The notes beneath the pieces are model-generated. The model saw nothing but the letters and a program-made list of their open reading frames with translations, searched no databases and was not told the origin of the DNA. The position numbers were made by a program, and so were the translations under genes. A stretch of 64,000 bases of DNA, taken from the NCBI RefSeq assembly GCF_036826855.1, contig NZ_CP104578.1, positions 7,808,501 through 7,872,500 on the forward strand, read 5' to 3'. Every line of letters begins with the position of its first letter. The stretch's first letter is position 1. Of the stretch, positions 57,902-64,000 are shown one piece after another. The DNA is from Streptomyces sp. SJL17-4 (GTDB lineage Bacteria > Actinomycetota > Actinomycetes > Streptomycetales > Streptomycetaceae).

Positions 57902-58130
57902 ATGGTGCGGGCCGACCGAGAGGTTCTCGGGGCGGCCGAAGACGGCGCGCTGCCGGTGCGCCTTCGAGCCAAGCTGAACCCGAAGCCGGTGTCGGACGCC
58001 CTCCAGGGACGCGAGTGCGTGCAGACGTACGAGACCAAGCTGCCCGACGGCACGTTCCGGCTGTACGACGACGAGCGGTTCGCCGCGCCGACCTGGCAGG
58101 AGACCTGTGGCCGGTGGTCGATGTCGGTCA
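57902..58130 (+). pseudogene. Possible truncated gene remnant of unknown family
   Basis: This stretch reads as plausible protein (RLRAKLNPKPVSDALQGREC, then TYETKLPDGTFRLYDDERFAAPTWQETCGRWSMSVNV), with balanced composition unlike the shadow frames around it. It has no convincing ribosome site and no in-frame stop before it runs into the convergent lipoprotein gene. It may be the remains of a gene cut by rearrangement. I cannot assign a family. The rest of the gap between 57716 and 58168 holds only the ddaH terminator. Confidence 0.3.
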
Positions 58131-58168
58131 ACGTCAACTCGCCCGGCCCGAGGGGGTGGGCGGCGGGA

Positions 58169-58729
58169 TCAGTCGGTGATGTACCACTCGTTCCTGAGGT
58201 ACTCCAGGGTGTAGTCGCCGAGGTCGCTCTCCGAGAAGGTGGCGGAGGCTCTGACCGCTTCGACCGGCATCTCGACCTTGCCGGGCGTGCGTACGGCGAT
58301 GCGCCGCGGGTCGACCGTCGCGGTCTGCAGGGCCTTCTTCTGTGCGGGCGAGATCATCTGGAACACGGCGGTGTACGTCGACGTGCACGGGCCCAGTCCC
58401 TGGTCCTCGGCCTGTTTCGCGGCGGGCCCGGCCACCTCGCAGACCGTGTCGATGTCCTCGTGGCCGAGGGCGTGGAGGTACTGCTCGTACCGCCGGATCG
58501 CGCCCTCCTTCGTTTTCGGCGAGGGCAGTTCGCCGGTCGAGGTCGTCGGGGGCTTCTCGGTCCGGGCGGGCGCCGACGGCGTGACCGGCGGCTCTTCGGC
58601 CTGCGTGGACGCGGAGGGCCGCGAAGGCTTCGCGCCCGCGTCCTCCTTCGGATTCTCCGGACCGCACGCGCACGCCACCAGAGCCACGCAGGCCGATACC
58701 GCCACGTTCACCATCGCCCGAGTTCTCAT
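58169..58729 (-). CDS. Small lipoprotein of unknown function
   Basis: The 186-residue protein starts MRTRAMVNVAVSACVALVACACGPENP, a signal peptide with a lipobox (LVAC) for lipid attachment. A Pro/Ser/Thr-rich linker (PPVTPSAPARTEKPPTTSTG) follows, then a compact domain of about 110 residues with YEQYLHALGHEDIDTVCEVAGPA and a second Cys (GPCTSTY), perhaps forming a disulfide. ATG at 58729 is preferred over an upstream in-frame ATG (58768) because the signal peptide begins there. No family is recognised. Confidence 0.78.
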   Translation of the reverse strand: MRTRAMVNVAVSACVALVACACGPENPKEDAGAKPSRPSASTQAEEPPVTPSAPARTEKPPTTSTGELPSPKTKEGAIRRYEQYLHALGHEDIDTVCEVAGPAAKQAEDQGLGPCTSTYTAVFQMISPAQKKALQTATVDPRRIAVRTPGKVEMPVEAVRASATFSESDLGDYTLEYLRNEWYITD

Positions 58730-59002
58730 CCGGTTTCCTCCGGTCCCCTCACCATCAGCTGACAACACATCAAGAGGTCACGCAGGATCCGGGGGATCGG
58801 TTCCGGATCCGGCCGGGCCCCCGGGGGAGGGCGGCTCTGGATGAACCTCGGGTAACTGGTGGCCGCACAGGGGTTGTCAGTGCAATTTCACATTACTATG
58901 TTACACCGCACACGGTTCGATGAGTCATCGTCAAACACCGTGCGCACCACAACAGTTCTCGTCACTCCCCATTGACGTTCCCCCACCACTCATGGAGTTC
59001 TG

Positions 59003-61363
59003 TTGTCCATCCACAGACGTGTGCGTTCGTCCCTGCTCACCTCCGCCATCGCGGTGACCCTCCTGGCCTCCTCGGGTCAGGCCGGGGCCTCCGCGGCCGA
59101 CACGGACGCCCGCACCACCGCTGTCCCCGCCGCGTCGACCGGCGCTCCGGGCCCCCGGGCCGAGCGCGGAACCAACCCGTTCGACGAGGTGGAGCGCCTC
59201 GCCACCGCGCCCCGCAAGACCTTCGGCCCCGCGCCCGCCCCCGGCAGCATCGTCAGCGGGCGCGTCCCCGGCAGGGCCCCGGCCGATGCGACCCTCGCGC
59301 GGACCTTCGCCGAGGGCACCAGGACGACCGCCGCCGGCGTTCCCTGCACGCTCGACGGGATCACCGGGCTCGGCCCCGAGCAGTTCGCCGACTTCCTCGC
59401 CGACCCCGCCGTCCTCGCCGACGACTGTCTGCGCGGACTCATCTGGACCTGGGACGCCCGGCTCACGCCCGTCATGTCGGACGCCCACGTCCAGGCCGTC
59501 GCCCGCCGAATATCCGGCCTGGCCGCCTCCCACGACGGCCGCAACTCCTCCCACCTGGAGGAGATGTTCACGTACCTGCACGCCGTCGCGTACCACGACT
59601 ACTCCCGCGACGAGATCGACACCACCGACGCGCCCACCGTGAACGCGATCCGCCAGGCCGTCGCCGACTTCGGCAACGCCGCCCGCACCTTCGACGTCAC
59701 GAAGAGCAACGCCTTCACCCTCCGCGAAGCCCTCTACGCGGCCAGCGCCCCCGGGCTGCGGCAGCACCAGCTCGGTCTGATCAAGCGGGTCCTCGCCACC
59801 ATGGACCCCACGCACACCGCCACCCACCTCGATCCGTCCTGGGCGGGGGCCGCGCTCGCCGCGCTCTCCGTCAACTACCTCGGCGTCTACCCGGGCAACC
59901 AGGACGCCGCCTTCCACGCCGCGGCCGCCGCCGACCCGGCGTACCGCGCCGTCTTCAAGGCCTTCGCGGGCTACGGCCACCTGAAGGGCACCGCCAACGA
60001 CTGGGTCGCCCGCGACGCCCTCGGCGAGTACGGCCGCTTCGGCGAGATCCCCAGCCTGCGGACGGAGATCACCGCCGGACTCGGCGGCCTGCTCGGCACC
60101 ACCGTGAACACCTTCGGCCGCGGCAGCCAGCCGTGGGCCAAGGTCGTCTCCTGGCTCAACTACTTCGACGCGTGCAAGCCGTACGGCGTGTGCAAGGCGG
60201 ACATCGAGGCGCAGATCTTCCCGTACACGTACACCTACGACAACGGCGCGATCAAGGTCCGCACCGGGCTCGACCGGGCCACCGTCGACCAGCTCTACTA
60301 CGCGAGCAAGCAGGTCAAGGCACAGTTCCACCGTGTCGTCGGCAGCGGGCAGCCGCTGGCCGGCGACCCCAACACCACCCTCACCATCGTCCTGTACGGC
60401 TCGCGCGCCGACTACGAGAACTACCACCCCATCCTGACCGGGATGGACACCAACAACGGCGGCATCTACATCGAGCGCGGCGCCACCTTCTACACCTACC
60501 AGCGCCGCGTCCCGCAGGACTCGTCCCTGACGCTCGAAGAGCTCTTCCGCCACGAGTACACCCACTACCTCAACGGCCGCTACGCCGTGCCGGGGTTCTT
60601 CGGCGAGGGTCCCTGGTACCAGGGTGACCGCACCACCTTCATGGACGAGGGCACCGCCGAGTTCTTCGACGGCGCCACCCGCGACGACGGCATCAAGGTC
60701 CGCAAGTCCCTGGTCCGCGGCATCATCAACGACACGGCGGGCGGCGGCCCCCGGATGAACCTCCGGCAGATCCTCAACGCCACGTACGACGGCGACGGCT
60801 TCCGCTTCTACAACTACGCGGGCACGTTCTTCGAGTTCCTCTGGAACGAGAAGCCCTCCCTGATCCGCGAGATGTACACCCACCTGCGGAACAACGACGT
60901 CGCCGCGTACGACGCCTGGCGCAACCGCCTCGGCTCCGACACCGGACTCCAGAGCGCCTACGACCGCTTCCTCGACACCCAGATCGCCAAGGTCGACACA
61001 CTGTTCGTCCCCAACACCACCTTCACGCCCAACGCCCAGCTGCGCGACTCGGCCCTGGCCGCGGTGAAGTCCACCTTCGCCACCGCCACCTACAGCACGC
61101 CCGACTGCGTCGAGAACGGCGAGCCGGGCAAGCGCCGATTCGTCTGCACCGGCCGGATCACCGCCAACCTGTCCAACGCGGGCAGCGCCGACCAGAACTT
61201 CAAGGACATGTCCGAGACGGTCGACTACTTCATCCTCGACCGCGCGGGCGCCGCCTCGAACAACCTGGCCGACATGAACTGCTCCTTCGGACCGATCGAC
61301 ATCTGGTCCAACAGGGTCGCCGGCACATCGAGCTTCAACTGCGAGGGCCCTCTCCGCAGCTGA
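59003..61363 (+). CDS. Secreted collagenase (peptidase family M9)
   Basis: The 786-residue protein has a signal peptide (MSIHRRVRSSLLTSAIAVTLLASSGQAGASA), an M9 N-terminal activator region (DCLRGLIWTWDARLTPVMSD, RNSSHLEEMFTYLHAVAYHDY) and a catalytic domain with LEELFRHEYTHYLNGRYAVPGFFGEGP. HEYTH is the zinc motif, and the third ligand is the downstream Glu in MDEGTAEFFDGA. The C-terminal 100 or so residues carry paired Cys (TPDCVENGEPGKRRFVCTG). The start is a TTG at 59003, 5 bp after GGAG. It degrades collagen-like proteins outside the cell. It stands alone, divergent from the lipoprotein gene. Confidence 0.9.
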   Translation: MSIHRRVRSSLLTSAIAVTLLASSGQAGASAADTDARTTAVPAASTGAPGPRAERGTNPFDEVERLATAPRKTFGPAPAPGSIVSGRVPGRAPADATLARTFAEGTRTTAAGVPCTLDGITGLGPEQFADFLADPAVLADDCLRGLIWTWDARLTPVMSDAHVQAVARRISGLAASHDGRNSSHLEEMFTYLHAVAYHDYSRDEIDTTDAPTVNAIRQAVADFGNAARTFDVTKSNAFTLREALYAASAPGLRQHQLGLIKRVLATMDPTHTATHLDPSWAGAALAALSVNYLGVYPGNQDAAFHAAAAADPAYRAVFKAFAGYGHLKGTANDWVARDALGEYGRFGEIPSLRTEITAGLGGLLGTTVNTFGRGSQPWAKVVSWLNYFDACKPYGVCKADIEAQIFPYTYTYDNGAIKVRTGLDRATVDQLYYASKQVKAQFHRVVGSGQPLAGDPNTTLTIVLYGSRADYENYHPILTGMDTNNGGIYIERGATFYTYQRRVPQDSSLTLEELFRHEYTHYLNGRYAVPGFFGEGPWYQGDRTTFMDEGTAEFFDGATRDDGIKVRKSLVRGIINDTAGGGPRMNLRQILNATYDGDGFRFYNYAGTFFEFLWNEKPSLIREMYTHLRNNDVAAYDAWRNRLGSDTGLQSAYDRFLDTQIAKVDTLFVPNTTFTPNAQLRDSALAAVKSTFATATYSTPDCVENGEPGKRRFVCTGRITANLSNAGSADQNFKDMSETVDYFILDRAGAASNNLADMNCSFGPIDIWSNRVAGTSSFNCEGPLRS

Positions 61364-61375
61364 CCCACCCTGTCC

Positions 61376-61407
61376 GGGCCGGTCCCTCCACGGGGAGGGG
61401 CCGGCCC
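61376..61407 (+). terminator. Hairpin terminator after the collagenase gene
   Basis: GGGCCGGTCCCTCC pairs with GGAGGGGCCGGCCC (one G-T pair) around a 4-base loop just past the stop. Confidence 0.65.
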
Positions 61408-61478
61408 GGCGCGTCGTCGGCGTCCGCACGGAGCCGCCCGGCGCACACCCCGAAACCCCTTCCCGGAGGCCGTACTTC

Positions 61479-62465
61479 GTGAGCACCACCCCGCACACGG
61501 TCCGCACCACCGACTACCACACCGCAGGCGAACCCTTCCGGATCGTCGACGAGGACCTGCCCCCGATCCCCGGCGACACCGTCGCGGAGCGCCGCGCCAC
61601 CGCCCTCATGGCCGGCGGATCGGGCACCGACCCGCGCCCAGGCCCCCTCGACGACCTGCGCCGCCTCCTGTCCCGGGAGCCGCGCGGGCACGCGGGCATG
61701 TACGGCGGCTTCATCGTGCCGCCCGACGACGACGGCGCCCACTTCGGTGTGCTGTTCTGGCACAAGGACGGCTATTCCACCGCCTGCGGTCACGGCACGA
61801 TGGCCCTCGGCGCCTGGGCCGTCGACACGGGACGCCTCCCGGCCCCCGACGACGGCGACGTCTCCGTGCGGATCGACGTGCCCTCCGGACGCGTCACCGC
61901 CGCCGTGCACCGCGCGGGCGGCCGCACCACCGGCGTCACCTTCCGCAACGTCCCGACCCGTGTCATCGCCCGCGACGTGAAGGTGACCACCACGCTCGGC
62001 ACCGTCGACGCCGACCTCGCGCACTCCGGCGCCTGCTACGCCTCCGTCGCCGCCCGCGACCTCGGCCTCGACGTCTCCCTGCCGGCCCTGCCCGAACTGG
62101 TCCGCGCCGGACGGGAGATCCGCGCCGCGCTCCCCGAACACGACGTGTACGGCGTCATCCTGTACGAGGAGCTCCCCGACGCCCCCGAAGGACTCCACCA
62201 GCGCAACGTCACCGTCTTCGCCGACGGACAGATCGACCGCTCCCCCTGCGGCTCCGGCACCTCCGCGCGCCTCGCCCTGCTCGGCGACGACGGACGTCTC
62301 GCCGTCGGGGACACCCTGCGGCACGAGTCCCTCGTCGGCACCGTCTTCACCGGGCGCCTCCTCGCGGCGGGGATCACCGAGGTCAGCGGAACCACCTTCC
62401 GCACCGGCACCCACGCCTTCGTCCTGGACCCGCGCGACGAGCTGGGCGCGGGGTTCCTCCTGTGA
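61479..62465 (+). CDS. Proline racemase / hydroxyproline epimerase family protein
   Basis: The 328-residue protein shows both active-site cysteines of the proline racemase superfamily: YSTACGHGTMALGAW near residue 100 and RSPCGSGTSARLALLG near 255. The TDYHTAGEPFRIV N-terminus is also typical. Two Cys favour racemase or 2-epimerase activity (proline or hydroxyproline); the 3-hydroxyproline dehydratases of this family have Thr at one of these positions. GTG at 61479 follows CGGAGG. It overlaps the ornithine-cyclodeaminase-like gene by four bases, so the two act in one imino-acid pathway. Confidence 0.88.
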   Translation: MSTTPHTVRTTDYHTAGEPFRIVDEDLPPIPGDTVAERRATALMAGGSGTDPRPGPLDDLRRLLSREPRGHAGMYGGFIVPPDDDGAHFGVLFWHKDGYSTACGHGTMALGAWAVDTGRLPAPDDGDVSVRIDVPSGRVTAAVHRAGGRTTGVTFRNVPTRVIARDVKVTTTLGTVDADLAHSGACYASVAARDLGLDVSLPALPELVRAGREIRAALPEHDVYGVILYEELPDAPEGLHQRNVTVFADGQIDRSPCGSGTSARLALLGDDGRLAVGDTLRHESLVGTVFTGRLLAAGITEVSGTTFRTGTHAFVLDPRDELGAGFLL

Positions 62466-63397
62466 GCCCGCCCCTCGTCCTCGACGCCGCGACGATGGCC
62501 CGCCTCATGGGCCCGGCCGCCGTGACCGAGGTCCTCGCCGACGTCCTGCGGGCCGGACTCGACCCCGACGCCGGACCTCCCCGCACGGCCGTACCCGTCC
62601 CCGCCGGTGAACTCCTCCTGATGCCCGCCGCCTTCGGCTCCTACGCCGGTGTCAAGGTCGCCGGAGTCGCCCCCGCCAACCCGGCGCGCGGTCTGCCCCG
62701 CATCACCGGCTCCTACCTGCTGCTCGACGGCGCCGGCCTCCAGCCGCTCGCCCTCCTCGACGGAGCCGCCCTCACCGAACTGCGCACGCCCGCCGTCTCC
62801 GCCCTCGCCGTCCGCTGTCTCACACCGGCGGACCGGCCCCTGCGCCTCGTGCTCTTCGGGGCGGGCCCCCAGGCGTACGGTCATCTGGAGGCCGTCCTCG
62901 CCGTCCGCGAGCTCGCCGAGGCCGTCGTCGTCGCACGCGAGCCGGTCGGCGGGCGCGCCCTCGCCGGATACGCGCGGACCCTCGGCGTCCTCGCCCGCAC
63001 CGGCACGCCCGACGCGGTGGCCGAGGCCGACCTCGTGGTCTGCTGCACCACCGCCCGCGCACCGCTCTTCGACGGGACGCTGGTGGCGCCCGGTGCCACC
63101 GTCGTCGCCGTCGGCTCGCACGAGCCGGCCGCCCGCGAGACCGACACCGCGCTCGTGGTCCGGTCCGAGGTCTACGTCGAGGCGCGGACCGCCACGCTGC
63201 GGGAGGCGGGGGACCTGCTCGTCCCCCTGTCGGAGGGAGCGATCGGGGCCGACCACATCGCGGGCGACCTCGCCGACCTGGTGACCGGTCGCCGGGGACC
63301 GTCGGAGGGGCGCCCGCGCTTCTTCAAGAGCGTGGGCATGGCCTGGGAGGACCTCGCCGTCGCCACCGCCCTGTACCGGGCCGCACGTTCGTCCTGA
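62462..63397 (+). CDS. Ornithine cyclodeaminase / mu-crystallin family reductase
   Basis: The 311-residue protein has GVKVAGVAPANPARGLPRITGSYLLLDG, LALLDGAALTELRTPAVSALA (the conserved D-x-x-x-LTxxRTxA region) and a Rossmann motif LVLFGAGPQAYGHLEAVLAV. The GTG start overlaps the racemase stop (GTGA). Members with a proline-racemase-type partner usually reduce 1-pyrroline-2-carboxylate, made from 3-hydroxyproline, to proline. Ornithine cyclodeaminase activity is the alternative. Collagen is rich in hydroxyproline, so the upstream collagenase makes a catabolic role plausible. Confidence 0.87.
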   Translation: MSPPLVLDAATMARLMGPAAVTEVLADVLRAGLDPDAGPPRTAVPVPAGELLLMPAAFGSYAGVKVAGVAPANPARGLPRITGSYLLLDGAGLQPLALLDGAALTELRTPAVSALAVRCLTPADRPLRLVLFGAGPQAYGHLEAVLAVRELAEAVVVAREPVGGRALAGYARTLGVLARTGTPDAVAEADLVVCCTTARAPLFDGTLVAPGATVVAVGSHEPAARETDTALVVRSEVYVEARTATLREAGDLLVPLSEGAIGADHIAGDLADLVTGRRGPSEGRPRFFKSVGMAWEDLAVATALYRAARSS

Positions 63398-63408
63398 CCA
63401 CACCGGTG

Positions 63409-63441
63409 CCCCGGTCCCGCGCGCATCACGCGGGACCGGGG
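63409..63441. terminator. Hairpin terminator between convergent genes
   Basis: CCCCGGTCCCGCG and CGCGGGACCGGGG form a perfect 13-bp stem with a 7-base loop between the cyclodeaminase-like gene and the converging ABC ATPase gene. Confidence 0.85.
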
Positions 63442-63448
63442 CGTTCGC

Positions 63449-63498
63449 GTGCTCAGAGGCCCTCGGGGATGCGTGTGCTCAGACGCCCTCGGGGAAAT
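63449..63498. repeat. 26-bp imperfect tandem repeat at the 3' end of the ABC ATPase gene
   Basis: GTGCTCAGAGGCCCTCGGGG recurs 26 bp on as GTGCTCAGACGCCCTCGGGG. The second copy contains the stop codon and last codons of the ATPase gene, so the first is a duplicated gene tail. Confidence 0.6.
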
Positions 63499-64000
63499 GA
63501 CAGGCGACCTCACGCCCCTCGCCCGGTACGAGTGTCCGTAGCGGCGGTGCCTCTGTCCGGCAGATGTCCCGCGCCCTGGGGCAGCGCGGGTGGAAGGTGC
63601 AGCCCGGCGGGGGAGCGGCCGGACTCGGAGGGTCCCCGAGCAGTGTGATCCGCTCCCTGGTCCGCTCGGCCGCCGGGTCGGGAAGCGGTACGGCGGACAG
63701 CAGCGCTCTCGTATAGGGGTGGGCAGCGGAACCGTACACCCGTTCCTTGACTCCGATCTCCACGATCCGGCCCAGGTACATCACGGCCACCCGGTCACAG
63801 ACCCGCTTCACGACGGAGAGGTCGTGAGCGATGAAGAGATAGGCGAGCCCGAGTTCGCGCTGGAGACGCTCCATCAGATTGACGATCTGCGCCTGGACGG
63901 AGACGTCGAGGGCGGAGACCGGCTCGTCGGCCACCACGAGCCGGGGGTTCGTCGCCAGGGCGCGGGCGATGCCGATGCGCTGTGCCTGTCCGCCGGAGAA
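63479..64000 (-). CDS. Oligopeptide/dipeptide ABC transporter ATP-binding protein, C-terminal part
   Basis: The reading frame is open through the right edge. Visible from the edge inward are the signature region [19 protein letters not shown], Walker [23 protein letters not shown], the switch histidine [35 protein letters not shown] and the C-terminal [14 protein letters not shown]. The last two are the HPYT and C-x-F-x-PRCP elements of OppF/DppF-type peptide ATPases. The Walker A part lies beyond the window. It powers uptake of peptides; nearby imino-acid catabolic genes fit a nutrient-peptide role. Confidence 0.9.
   Translation of the reverse strand, partial: FSGGQAQRIGIARALATNPRLVVADEPVSALDVSVQAQIVNLMERLQRELGLAYLFIAHDLSVVKRVCDRVAVMYLGRIVEIGVKERVYGSAAHPYTRALLSAVPLPDPAAERTRERITLLGDPPSPAAPPPGCTFHPRCPRARDICRTEAPPLRTLVPGEGREVACHFPEGV

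Noticed and set aside
57902..58762. A 286-codon plus-strand frame opposite the lipoprotein
   Set aside because: Past about 58130 it is the mirror of the lipoprotein gene, which has a signal peptide and lipobox. Only the first part reads like protein and is listed as a possible remnant.

Overview
The window looks like a Streptomyces chromosome segment. GC is very high throughout, genes are packed with 1-4 base start/stop overlaps, TTG and GTG starts are common, and rare TTA leucine codons sit in three biosynthetic genes. Its centre (about 15.6-56.2 kb) is a non-ribosomal lipopeptide gene cluster that I cannot match to a named product; all product statements below are inference from domains.

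Left flank (1-15.4 kb), housekeeping and accessory genes: the start of a GntR regulator with a DasR-like operator, a DUF2252 protein, an FAD monooxygenase, a PadR regulator next to fadH (2,4-dienoyl-CoA reductase), a CbiMNQO cobalt importer behind a cobalamin riboswitch, the DhaKLM dihydroxyacetone kinase, a frameshifted repeat-protein pseudogene, and small envelope genes (DUF4097 lipoprotein, TM2 protein, DUF1707 protein).

Lipid-starter block (15.6-23.0 kb): a fatty-acyl-AMP ligase, two same-length acyl-CoA dehydrogenase homologues and an acyl carrier protein form a coupled operon. An aldehyde dehydrogenase follows and is closed by a strong terminator. This set should activate a fatty acid, load it on the ACP and desaturate it.

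Regulation/transport block (23.0-30.5 kb): a histidine kinase, LuxR-type response regulator and DUF4097 membrane protein (one operon), a divergent MMPL transporter, an Sfp-type phosphopantetheinyl transferase, and an XRE/TPR regulator divergent from the NRPS operon.

NRPS operon (30.8-56.2 kb): NRPS1 is C-A-T-C-A-T-E-C. A TauD-family hydroxylase follows. NRPS2 is a degenerate C-like domain plus A-T. NRPS3 is C-A-T-C-A-T with no thioesterase domain. After these come a SyrD/PvdE-like ABC exporter, an MbtH protein, a lysine 6-aminotransferase, a stand-alone thioesterase and a DAO-family flavin oxidase. Colinear reading predicts acyl-aa1-D-aa2-aa3-Thr-aa5. aa2 is probably basic. aa3 is probably acidic and possibly beta-hydroxylated; 2-aminoadipate made from lysine by the aminotransferase plus the aldehyde dehydrogenase is an attractive candidate for aa3.

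The two operons share a near-identical promoter-proximal element. The lead gene of each operon and the phosphopantetheinyl transferase each carry a TTA codon, which points to joint developmental (bldA) control.

Right flank (56.3-64 kb): secreted phospholipase A2, a DDAH-family hydrolase, a small lipoprotein, a secreted M9 collagenase, a proline racemase-family/ornithine cyclodeaminase-family pair (imino-acid catabolism), and the C-terminal part of an oligopeptide ABC ATPase running off the right end.
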